Notes under the pieces: model-generated | Seen by the model: only the letters and a program-made list of their open reading frames with translations | What the model was told of the DNA's origin: nothing | Databases searched by the model: none | Made by a program: the position numbers and the translations under genes | In this document: positions 6,373 to 13,584 of the stretch, piece by piece | Layout of the letters: each line of letters opens with the position of its first letter | Position numbering within the stretch: position 1 is the stretch's first letter | Source: Planctomicrobium piriforme | GTDB taxonomy: Bacteria; Planctomycetota; Planctomycetia; Planctomycetales; Planctomycetaceae | NCBI RefSeq assembly: GCF_900113665.1 | Contig: NZ_FOQD01000017.1 | Coordinates: 1-22,500 of the forward strand | Direction: 5' to 3' | DNA: 22,500 nt

Positions 6373-6957
6373 TTGATTCAGCGTTATCGATTGCTCGTGT
6401 CTTTGGTTCTCTGCGTTGCATGTGTCGTTCCTCCGGGATTCGCTCAGGAATCGGTCGTCTCCGCCAATCGTGATGCGGAAGTTCTCGAGGCCGTGTTGTT
6501 CCATTTGCTGCATGATCGGGCCAGGAACAATCCGCTTCAGCACAGAAATGTAGGGCTGGTCACCGAAATTCGGTTCGATCCTCAATTACAAACATTCCGG
6601 CACGATCTGTCCGACATCCAGCGTCAATTCGCCAGCCTTCCTCTGAGTGGAGAAGAAAGGGCTTTGTTCGAAGAGATGGTTGTCAATCTGATTGAACGGA
6701 GCGGCACACAGGAGCGGCTTCCCGATTTTCATCCGCCCGACCCGAGACTCGTCGTCGCGAAAGAACTCTCCCTGCCAGTTCAGGGATACGACGAAACGGT
6801 GACCGGCTGGCTCCCTGGTTATTCCAGCCAGGGTGATCATGCCATGGTCAAACTGTTGATTCCGTGGAGCGTCCATGTTGTCGAAGCAACGTATTGGCTG
6901 TCAAAATCGGACGGCCACTGGAAAGTGGAACGGCGCAAGTTCACATATTATGTGTGA
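6373..6957 (+). CDS. Secreted protein of unknown function, tandem paralogue 2
   Basis: This 194-residue protein is a paralogue of the preceding gene. The signal peptide is almost identical (cleavage likely at GFA-QE) and VVSANRDAEVLEAVL is shared, but the middle has diverged. The C-terminal part again has a WLPGYSSQGDHAMVKLLIP segment, VVEATYWL and a KWKVERRKFTYYV-like end pattern (W-K/R-V, then R-K/Q-F and Tyr-Tyr). The TTG start has a perfect AGGAGGG 5 nt upstream. The gap to the previous stop is 47 nt, so both are probably on one transcript. No function can be proposed. The gene converges on the DUF1254 gene, and I found no clear terminator in the 62 nt between them. Confidence 0.8.
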   Translation: MIQRYRLLVSLVLCVACVVPPGFAQESVVSANRDAEVLEAVLFHLLHDRARNNPLQHRNVGLVTEIRFDPQLQTFRHDLSDIQRQFASLPLSGEERALFEEMVVNLIERSGTQERLPDFHPPDPRLVVAKELSLPVQGYDETVTGWLPGYSSQGDHAMVKLLIPWSVHVVEATYWLSKSDGHWKVERRKFTYYV

Positions 6958-7019
6958 TGCTTCCCGTTCCCCTTCGAAGAGGCCGGGCACGAGTTCATTC
7001 CGGTGCCGCTCGGAACGAC

Positions 7020-8441
7020 TCACTTCCCCACCACCATCGCCGGCGGCTGCCATTTTCCGCTGAGTGCTTCTTCTTTCGGCCAGTAGAGTCGCATCACGAC
7101 ATACATCAGGCCGTTCGGGGCCGGGAGCCAGTTTGATTCGTGGTCTTTGCCTGGCGAATCTTTCTGCACGTACAGCGTGATCGAGCCGTCGGTGTTCTTC
7201 TTCAGATTTGGCAGCATGGGCGAGTTGATCAGGTAGCGGTCGATCGGGTTTTCGATCAACAGTTGCGTCTTCCCGTCGTACATCGTGACTGACCAGAACG
7301 CATTGCATGGCGGCAGTTGTCCGGCGGGAAACGTGAGCATGTAATTGTGTTCGCCGGAGTTCGGGTGTTGCCCGGCGCTGTCCAGACTCAGGATCGGATA
7401 GAGTGCTTCCACCGCGTTGTTGCCGTAGATGCCCGCCATCGCCGAGCCGGCACGTTTCAGCCAGTCGCCGTGAAAGAATGCCCGATCGCCGAAGGGACTC
7501 CCCACTCGCCAGCCGTTTTCGTCCTTGCCAAAAGTGACGATGCTCTCCTTGATCTTCGCCAGCCCCTGGCGAATCCCAGCCCCAATCGCAGCTTTCTCCA
7601 CCTCAGTATATTTGTTGGCGGCCACCGGCTGACCGGCGGCGATCCCAATTTGTTTGAACCGTTCGCGCAAGGGCTGCTCGACCGCGGCAGCTCCGGTCGT
7701 CGGGCAGAATTGCAGGATGAAGGCCAGGTACTCAAACGGATCTTTCGCCGCCTGGAATTTGTCGATCATCGGCCAGTCAATCGTCGCAGCCTGTGGCGGC
7801 GCCGGTTGGCCGAGGTATTGAGAGAGCGGCTGCGCCTTGTAGCCAGCTTGAATCTTCTTCACGTTCTCCAGGTCAGCCGGACCGAAGAGCTGCGTGCGAA
7901 TCAACAGAATGGCGAACTCCGTTTCGCACGGAAAGACCTTCGCGACGCCCGCCGGAACGGTCCCTTTCCAGTTCGGCCCTGTGACCATGTAGGTGCCGCC
8001 GCCGTTGCCAGTCGTCCGGCTCCCCATGTATCCGAAGTTGTCGGTATACAGATCGATTAATTGCACGCTGTAGTAGCGGTCTTTCTCGATGGCAGGCAGC
8101 GTCAAGACCAGCGGCTCGGCCCGCAGATCGGCCGTGACGAACGAGTACGGCGTATCGCTGTTCGGCGTGACGATGGTGGTGTCGGCCGGCGTGTAGACGC
8201 GGGCGGTGTTGTACAAGACGTTGAACGGCGCCTTAAAGTTCTTGCCCTGCTTGTCGACGGCATATTCGTACACGGTGCCATAGTTCATCACGAGCGGATA
8301 CCCGTAAATGAACGCCTCCTCGGCGATCTGCGTCACCTCAGCGAGAGGAATCTTCAGTTCGGCCTGAGCAGAAGTGGGCTTCGCGTTTAGAGACAGCAGA
8401 GTGAAGAAGCACGCGATGAATCGAGGGAAATAAGGATTCAC
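7020..8441 (-). CDS. Secreted DUF1254/DUF1214 domain protein
   Basis: The N-terminal DUF1254 part includes AEEAFIYGYPLVMNYGTVYE, VYTPADTTIVTPNSDTPYS and RYYSVQLIDLYTDNFGYMGS. The C-terminal DUF1214 part has NNAVEALYPI, LDSAGQHPNSGEHNYMLTF, NAFWSVTMYD and IDRYLINSP. The family is widespread in bacteria; its biochemical role is not established. With the GTG at 8441 the protein has 473 residues and a clean signal peptide ending TSAQA-EL near residue 27. I prefer this GTG because AAGGA lies 6 nt upstream; an ATG at 8474 would put 11 polar residues before the signal. The gene is divergent from the one at 8641 and appears to be monocistronic. Confidence 0.92.
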   Translation of the reverse strand: MNPYFPRFIACFFTLLSLNAKPTSAQAELKIPLAEVTQIAEEAFIYGYPLVMNYGTVYEYAVDKQGKNFKAPFNVLYNTARVYTPADTTIVTPNSDTPYSFVTADLRAEPLVLTLPAIEKDRYYSVQLIDLYTDNFGYMGSRTTGNGGGTYMVTGPNWKGTVPAGVAKVFPCETEFAILLIRTQLFGPADLENVKKIQAGYKAQPLSQYLGQPAPPQAATIDWPMIDKFQAAKDPFEYLAFILQFCPTTGAAAVEQPLRERFKQIGIAAGQPVAANKYTEVEKAAIGAGIRQGLAKIKESIVTFGKDENGWRVGSPFGDRAFFHGDWLKRAGSAMAGIYGNNAVEALYPILSLDSAGQHPNSGEHNYMLTFPAGQLPPCNAFWSVTMYDGKTQLLIENPIDRYLINSPMLPNLKKNTDGSITLYVQKDSPGKDHESNWLPAPNGLMYVVMRLYWPKEEALSGKWQPPAMVVGK

Positions 8442-8640
8442 GATCGATCCTTCAAATTTCGGGAACTGCTTCAAGGACGAAAAGCTTCAGTGAGAGAGCA
8501 GTCTACGATGAAGAATCGCGGCAAACAAACATCCTCAAGGAGAAGATTACAATGGGGCACCGTCTGCGGTGATGTTCTCTGGGTGGCAGTCAGAATCACC
8601 CAACGAATTGCAGCGTCAAATCGTACAATGAACAGACTCA

Positions 8641-9423
8641 ATGTTCTGGAAAATGCCCCGAATGACCACCAATCGCAGATTATCGCTCGTTCTTTGGGCT
8701 GCCTTGTCAATTGCTGGCATCGTGGCGATCTTTTTCTGTTATTCACAATTCGAAAGGCACAAGCTCCGCGAGAGATTACGGCTTCATACGCGATTGACAC
8801 TGATCGGAATCACGAATTTTTCAGACATCAAATCGTCGATCCCTGCCAATGGAGGAGCCCTCTGGAATATTCGCGGAGAACCAACTCCGATTGAAACCAG
8901 ATCACCTCATCTCCCGAGTTGGAGGGTTGAGGCCTTTCTGGACGGATCGGGGTATGCAAGCGGAGCCGCGCCCCGCGAGCGTACGCCTGAAAAGCGTGAT
9001 GATCGGAAACTGCTTGAGGTTGATCCCGTTGCTGAGGTTGGCCGACGATGGTTCGGGTACGATGACAAGGATCCATACTGCCACCTTTTCGCGATGTCTG
9101 GTCCGGGTACACCTGTTGCGAAAAATCGTGAGCGACCAATCAAGAGCGACGACATCCCTCCGGACACCATTCTTATTGTGGAAGTGCGGGATTCGAATGT
9201 GAGCTGGATGACACCTTGTGATATCGATGACGGAGAATGCCGAGACCGACTGATTCCTTCGGGGCAGTATTCCGATGGATTTCTGGTCGGATTTGCTAAC
9301 TGGCAGGTTTGGGAGCTGGCAGAAAACACGCCGATCGAATTAATACGTCTCTTCTCGACAATGGATGGTGCTCGCGACAACGACCGCGAGGCGCTGTTGG
9401 GGCCATACCGGAAACAGCACTGA
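8641..9423 (+). CDS. Membrane-anchored protein, likely a highly diverged DUF1559 relative
   Basis: This 260-residue protein has one N-terminal transmembrane helix (about residues 14-33, LSLVLWAALSIAGIVAIFFC) and an extracytoplasmic domain. There is no prepilin GFTLIE motif. The body nevertheless follows DUF1559 landmarks in order: PSWRVEAFL (SWRV-x-LLPYLE in the family), HLFAMSGPGTPV (the Y-x-x-V-x-GPGT segment), PPDTILIVEVRDSNVSWMTP (the DGTSNTILVVEV..W.EP segment), and DGFLVGFANWQVWELAENTP, where the family has HPGGFNVLFADGSVRFLSE. The His and the DG of the H-x9-DG motif are missing. The relationship is my manual alignment. The start is uncertain: ATGs at 8641, 8653 and 8662 are in frame and none has a clear Shine-Dalgarno. 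A likely terminator follows at 9574. Confidence 0.75.
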   Translation: MFWKMPRMTTNRRLSLVLWAALSIAGIVAIFFCYSQFERHKLRERLRLHTRLTLIGITNFSDIKSSIPANGGALWNIRGEPTPIETRSPHLPSWRVEAFLDGSGYASGAAPRERTPEKRDDRKLLEVDPVAEVGRRWFGYDDKDPYCHLFAMSGPGTPVAKNRERPIKSDDIPPDTILIVEVRDSNVSWMTPCDIDDGECRDRLIPSGQYSDGFLVGFANWQVWELAENTPIELIRLFSTMDGARDNDREALLGPYRKQH

Positions 9424-9622
9424 TGCAGTCCGAGTCACCGCCAGGATCTCCTGGGTATCGAATTGCGTCCTGTTCTTAGCAACCCCGCCAGTTGAATTGC
9501 CCCTGTCTTCCCGCTGTCAACTTCCGTGTATCGAGTTTCCCTCGACAGGTTCCGCGCAAATCAGGATGATTCGCCCCGACGAGGTTTCGGGGTTCTTGTC
9601 TCCCATTCGCTTTCAGCTCAGT
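9424..9622. other. Non-coding stretch between the 8641 gene and the heptamer array
   Basis: Nothing protein-like was found here. It holds the terminator candidate at 9574-9600 and leads into the heptamer array. Together with the array it makes a 276-base gap before proS; a proS promoter could not be picked out with confidence. Confidence 0.5.
9574..9600 (+). terminator. Candidate Rho-independent terminator of the 8641 gene
   Basis: CCCCGA (9574-9579) and TCGGGG (9587-9592) form a 6-bp stem with a 7-nt loop, followed by TTCTTGTC. The U-tract is imperfect. It lies 150 nt after the stop codon of the 8641-9423 gene. Confidence 0.45.
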
Positions 9623-9671
9623 GCTGACCGCTGAAGGCTGACTGCTGATCCCTGACCTCTGACCCCCGACC
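9623..9671 (+). repeat. Degenerate heptamer array 2 (consensus near GCTGACC/CCTGACC)
   Basis: Seven consecutive 7-nt units run without a length error from GCTGACC at 9623 to CCCGACC ending at 9671. Six of the seven contain TGA, at 9625, 9632, 9639, 9646, 9653 and 9660, exactly 7 nt apart. The first four units begin GCTGA and the later ones drift towards CCTGACC/CCCGACC. The array ends 28 nt before the proS start. It belongs to the same family as 5030-5097, inverted. Confidence 0.8.
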
Positions 9672-9699
9672 CCTTATTTTCTTGCCGACAGGAATCGAC

Positions 9700-11448
9700 G
9701 TGCGCTGGTCTCAGACGTTTATCCCGACCATGAAGGAAGATCCCGCGGATGCGGAGATCCCCAGTCACAAGCTCATGTTGCGCGCGGGGCTGATCCGCCA
9801 GTTGATGGCTGGAGCCTACACCTACCTGCCGCTCGGTTACCGCGCCCTCCGTAAGGCGGAAAATATTGTCCGCCAGGAGATGGACAACGCCGGGGCCGTC
9901 GAACTGTTCATGCCCGCCCTGCAGCCGATTGAACTGTTCGAACGGACCGGCCGCATCAACTCGTTCGGCAATGTGCTCATCAAGTTCGAAGTCACCCGTC
10001 GCGGCAACAAGGTGCCGATGGCGCTCGGGCCGACGCATGAGGAAGTCGTCACCGACCTGATTGCCCGGCACATCAGCAGTTACCGGCAGTTGCCGCTCAC
10101 GGTCTATCAGATCCAGACCAAGTTCCGGAATGAGGAACGACCGCGGTTCGGCGTGCTGCGGACCAGCGAATTTCTGATGAAAGACGCCTACAGCTTCAGC
10201 ACATCGGTCGAGCAACTCGACGATGCATATCGGAAAATGTACGACGCCTACGTCCGCATTTTCGCCCGTTGCGGACTGGAAGCGATTCCGGTCGAAGCAG
10301 AGAGCGGCCCGATCGGGGGCGACGCGTCGCACGAGTTCATGATCCCCGCGTCCGCAGGGGAAGACTCAATTCTCCGCTGTCGTGACTGTGGCTACGGCGC
10401 GAACGTCGAACGGGCCGAAACCGGCCGTAAACGGGCCAAAGCCGCTCCTCCAGCCGCCGATGCGAAAGGGATCGCTGAAATCGCGACCCCAGGCGCCGGC
10501 AGCATCGACGCCGTCTGCAAGGCGCTCAAGTGCAAGCCGCACAAGATGATCAAAACGCTCATCTACAAGGCGGATGACAAGACGGTGGCCGTGCTGATTC
10601 GCGGCGACCACGACGCCAACGAGAACAAGATCCGCCGCGCCCTCGGTGCGAAAACGGTGGAACTGGCCGACGAGGCGACGATTCTGGCGGTCACTGGCGC
10701 ACCGACTGGCTTTGCCGGCCCGGTCGGCATCAAGTGTGACATCATCGCCGACCATGACATTCCCCTGCTGCAGGCAGCCATCACGGGAGCCAACAAGGTC
10801 GACGCCCATTTCGTCAACGTCTGCCTCGGCCGGGACTATCAGCTTCCGGTCACTGCGGAAGGAGACTACGAGACCTTCGACCTGCGGAATGCGGCTGCGG
10901 ACGATCCTTGTCCCCGCAGCGCCGGGAAGCTGGAACTGGTCCACGGGATCGAAGTGGGCCACGTCTTCAAGCTGGGGACGAAGTACACCGTGGCGCTCGA
11001 TGCCACCTTCCTCGACGAGAAAGAACAGCGGCATCCGATTATCATGGGCTGCTATGGCATCGGCGTGAACCGGATTATCGCCGGTCTGGCCGAAACGAAG
11101 CATGACGAGAACGGCCTCATCTGGCCGATGTCGGTCGCTCCATATGAAGTGCTGGTCGTCCCGCTGAACGTCACCGATCCACAGGTGATGGAAGCAGCCG
11201 AGAAGATCTACACCCAGCTCAAAGGGCAGGGGGTCGACGTTCTCATGGACGACCGCGACGCCCGACCCGGCTTCAAACTGAAGGACGCCGACCTGATCGG
11301 GATTCCTCTGCGAGTGGTCATCGGCGGCAAAGGTCTGAAAGACGGCGTCGCCGAAATCAAGTGGCGAACCGCGGCTGATCCTGTTCTGATCAAGCTGGAT
11401 ATGACAGTGAACGAAGTGACGCAGATGGTGAAAACGGCGAGGCAATAG
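9700..11448 (+). CDS. proS: Proline--tRNA ligase (class II, bacterial type with editing domain)
   Basis: ProRS activates proline with ATP and charges tRNA-Pro. All expected parts are present in 582 residues: the catalytic core with GPTHEE (110-115), class II motif 2 FRNEERPRFGVLRTSEFLMK (142-161), a YbaK-like editing insertion (about 265-395, with KPHKMIKTLIY near its start) that clears mischarged Ala-tRNA, motif 3 GCYGIGVNR (450-458), and the C-terminal anticodon-binding domain (about 485-582). A CRDCG pair of cysteines (227, 230) lies before the insertion. I chose the GTG at 9700 because AGGAA stands 5 nt upstream and the product then starts MRWSQTFIPT, as typical ProRS does; a TTG at 9682 would add 6 residues. 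The gene at 11451 follows after 2 nt. Confidence 0.98.
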   Translation: MRWSQTFIPTMKEDPADAEIPSHKLMLRAGLIRQLMAGAYTYLPLGYRALRKAENIVRQEMDNAGAVELFMPALQPIELFERTGRINSFGNVLIKFEVTRRGNKVPMALGPTHEEVVTDLIARHISSYRQLPLTVYQIQTKFRNEERPRFGVLRTSEFLMKDAYSFSTSVEQLDDAYRKMYDAYVRIFARCGLEAIPVEAESGPIGGDASHEFMIPASAGEDSILRCRDCGYGANVERAETGRKRAKAAPPAADAKGIAEIATPGAGSIDAVCKALKCKPHKMIKTLIYKADDKTVAVLIRGDHDANENKIRRALGAKTVELADEATILAVTGAPTGFAGPVGIKCDIIADHDIPLLQAAITGANKVDAHFVNVCLGRDYQLPVTAEGDYETFDLRNAAADDPCPRSAGKLELVHGIEVGHVFKLGTKYTVALDATFLDEKEQRHPIIMGCYGIGVNRIIAGLAETKHDENGLIWPMSVAPYEVLVVPLNVTDPQVMEAAEKIYTQLKGQGVDVLMDDRDARPGFKLKDADLIGIPLRVVIGGKGLKDGVAEIKWRTAADPVLIKLDMTVNEVTQMVKTARQ

Positions 11449-11450
11449 AA

Positions 11451-11981
11451 ATGGAGCAGGAGTCTCCCCTTACGCCGGAAGCCGCTGAGGAGATTCTGAG
11501 CCGGCTGATTGGCATTCCGTGCTGGGGCGTGAAGTCAGGGTACGGTTCGTTTTTGACCCTCGAATTCGGTGCGCCGCAGCAAGAAATCCATGAAGTCAGA
11601 CCGCCATTTGTTCGTGAGTCGGGATCGCACCTGAGACGAACGGTCACCATTCGTGGGGAGTGGCATCTGTGGATTTACTGTTGTGGTTGGCGGATGACCC
11701 AGGATCGCAAGCGACTTGCCGACAGTGAATCATCGCGAAAGCGGATTGAAAGGGCCTGCGCCACTCTGGACGGTCAGGCGCTGACCAAGGTTGAATACAA
11801 TTCGGCGAAGGGGAGCAGCAAGTTCAGGTTTGATTTGGGTGGGAAGTTGAAGACGCGACCGCTCGATAATGAATTGTTAGAGCAGTGGAGTCTTTACTTA
11901 CCGAACGGGAATGTGTTGGCGTACCATTCCAACGGCGGCTTCACTCTAGCCCCCAAGAATAACGAGCCTGCTCATCCGTAA
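11451..11981 (+). CDS. Conserved protein of unknown function downstream of proS
   Basis: The 176-residue protein has no signal peptide or membrane helix and should be cytosolic. It contains LIGIPCWGVKSGYGSFLTLE near the N-terminus, then RRTVTIRGEWHLWIYCCGWR, FRFDLGGKLKTRP and EQWSLYLPNGNVLAYHSNGG. I recall uncharacterised bacterial proteins with the same G-x-GSFL-x-x-EFG-x-P and GEWHLWIYCC-x-W landmarks, but no function is known to me. Its ATG lies 2 nt after the proS stop, so translation is probably coupled to proS. This could be a real link with translation or simply a compact operon. The thioredoxin lipoprotein gene starts 58 nt downstream. Confidence 0.8.
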   Translation: MEQESPLTPEAAEEILSRLIGIPCWGVKSGYGSFLTLEFGAPQQEIHEVRPPFVRESGSHLRRTVTIRGEWHLWIYCCGWRMTQDRKRLADSESSRKRIERACATLDGQALTKVEYNSAKGSSKFRFDLGGKLKTRPLDNELLEQWSLYLPNGNVLAYHSNGGFTLAPKNNEPAHP

Positions 11982-12039
11982 CCGGCGTCGCGGATGGTCA
12001 TCGTGAAGATGCCGCATTTGCATTTGCGGGAGTTGAAGA

Positions 12040-13125
12040 ATGGTCCGACTTGAGTCCCAGTGTCGTCGATTCTTCATTTCGCTGGTCTCGCTGGTCTGTC
12101 TCGCAGGCTGCGCCCAGGCTCCAGAGCCGCCGCCAGTGGTTCCAGAGCCTCCTGTTGCAGCGCCGGCATTGCCCACGCCGCCAGCGATGCCGGGTGGCGC
12201 TCCCGGCCCTGCTGTTCCCGAGCAAGCCCCTCCCGCGCCGCCCCCAGTTCCTCGCGCTGACATCTATGACCCACTCGCCAACGGCGAAGAATTGATCGCC
12301 AAGGCGCTGGAGCGAGCCCGACTCCGCGACACGCATGTCCTGATCGAATGGGGCGGCAACTGGTGCGGCTGGTGCCACAAGCTGCATCACGAATTCAATC
12401 AGAACGAACTGATTCAGCCGCTGGTTGCCGAAGAGTTCGAGCTGGTGCTGATCGATGCCGGGGAAAATCAGGAACTACTGAAAAAGTACGGCGGAGAAGA
12501 CGCCGACTTCGCATACCCGCATCTCACCGTTCTCAATGCAGACGGCAAGGTTCTGACCAACCAGGAAACGGGATCACTGGAAATCGGCCCGCGTCACGAC
12601 CCTGAGAAGGTCGCGGCGTTCCTCAAAAAGTGGTCGCCTGAGCAGAAAGACGCCGAGACCTTGCTGCAGGCAGCATTGAGCCAGGCCAAGGCCGAGAACA
12701 AGTCCGTTCTTCTGCATGTCGGCGACCCATATTGCGGGTGGTGCGTCCGACTCAGTCGTTTCCTGCACGGGCATCAGGAGCAGTTCGCGAAAGATTATGT
12801 GCTGCTGCACGTCGACACCCAGCGCATGCTCCACGGGCAAGCAGTGGCCGACCGCTTCCAGCCCAAAGCAGGCAACATCGGCCATCCGTGGATGGCCATT
12901 CTCGCCGCGGACGGAACAACCAGGTCCAGTTCTATTGATGCCGCAGGCGAGAACATCGGCTGTCCGTCGTCACCAGAGGAAATTGAGCACTTTCTGACGA
13001 TGCTGCGTTCGACGCGCCAGCAACTGACGGATCAGGAACTCGATCAATTCTCACTCGAGCTGAACCAGGAACGCGAACGCCGCGAACAAAAACGCCTCGA
13101 TCAACTGGTCGCGCCGAAAAATTGA
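12040..13125 (+). CDS. Lipoprotein with two tandem thioredoxin-like domains
   Basis: A lipoprotein signal peptide ends LVCLAGC (Cys24). Residues 28-71 form a linker very rich in Pro and Ala, probably spanning from the membrane. Domain 1 (about 80-195) has WGGNWCGWCHK with a CxxC active site at Cys109/Cys112 and a cis-proline segment AYPHLTVLNADGK. Domain 2 (about 205-320) has DPYCGWCVR (Cys232/Cys235) and IGHPWMAILAADG. The C-terminus is a charged helix. Each domain resembles the thioredoxin_7/DsbD-gamma type; a role in periplasmic disulfide exchange is likely but the partner is unknown. Domain 2 has Tyr instead of Trp before its first Cys, which may shift its redox potential. GGGAG precedes the ATG. 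It probably shares a transcript with proS and the 11451 gene. Confidence 0.92.
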   Translation: MVRLESQCRRFFISLVSLVCLAGCAQAPEPPPVVPEPPVAAPALPTPPAMPGGAPGPAVPEQAPPAPPPVPRADIYDPLANGEELIAKALERARLRDTHVLIEWGGNWCGWCHKLHHEFNQNELIQPLVAEEFELVLIDAGENQELLKKYGGEDADFAYPHLTVLNADGKVLTNQETGSLEIGPRHDPEKVAAFLKKWSPEQKDAETLLQAALSQAKAENKSVLLHVGDPYCGWCVRLSRFLHGHQEQFAKDYVLLHVDTQRMLHGQAVADRFQPKAGNIGHPWMAILAADGTTRSSSIDAAGENIGCPSSPEEIEHFLTMLRSTRQQLTDQELDQFSLELNQERERREQKRLDQLVAPKN

Positions 13126-13584
13126 GTGCGGATGGCCGGCCCGTTCACATCTTCAGCAAACCGTCAGGTTCCGTGCTGAAAACCTGCGCAGAGACCTTTG
13201 TGGCGAAGTCCTCGAACTGTTCTTTCATTTGCAGTGACGTGTCACCGATGGGCGCACAGGTTCGATTCTGCGGGCAACGTGACAGTCTTCTTTGATGGCA
13301 TCGTCTGTGCAACATCGCTGAAGCCATGACAGGCAGCGGCTGGCCGGCGCGTGGCGTCGAGATGAGCCGTGAACCCGCTGGTGTGCGCACTCGCGCGGGC
13401 CAGTGAGAACTCTTTTCAATGCCTGTCATGACAGGCGACGGTCGCAATGGCCGTTGGCTCAACAGGCAATTCGCCGGCTGCGGTGCATCGTTTCTGGTGC
13501 GAGCCGCGCGTCTATATGTGGTTCCGCATCCCTTGCGCGGAGTGAGGGTGCAGGCTGCGATTCATTCTCAAAGGAAAACTGGTC
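13126..13584. other. Intergenic region upstream of the tandem DUF1559 genes
   Basis: This 459-base stretch contains no gene I can support. A minus-strand open frame of about 100 codons (13145-13462) has no ribosome binding site and a composition rich in Arg and Pro, unlike its neighbours. The region holds the 16-bp palindrome at 13421-13436. It presumably contains the promoter of the gene at 13585, which has AAAGGA 9 nt before its ATG, but I could not choose a promoter. Confidence 0.5.
13421..13436. promoter_or_regulatory. 16-bp perfect palindrome, possible operator
   Basis: GCCTGTCATGACAGGC is a perfect palindrome 149 nt upstream of the DUF1559 start at 13585. Half of it (CATGACAGGC) recurs at 13326-13335, 86 nt further upstream. 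The arrangement resembles a dimeric repressor site with a half-site, but no known regulator motif is recognised and chance remains possible. Confidence 0.35.

Noticed and set aside
7317..8060. Plus-strand open frame of about 247 codons
   Set aside because: It is fully antisense to the DUF1254 gene, has an Arg-rich composition and no family motif.
8545..8572. AAGGAG followed by a 6-codon frame (MGHRLR) and a CACCG/CGGTG hairpin upstream of the 8641 gene
   Set aside because: It could be a leader peptide with attenuator, but there is no U-tract, no run of regulatory codons and no link to the downstream start.
10366..11445. Minus-strand open frame of 359 codons
   Set aside because: It is the mirror of proS, whose motifs are all intact on the plus strand.
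13145..13462. Minus-strand open frame of 105 codons
   Set aside because: It is rich in Arg, Pro and Ser with no Shine-Dalgarno. Only the last 25 residues look protein-like, which is too little to call a gene or pseudogene.
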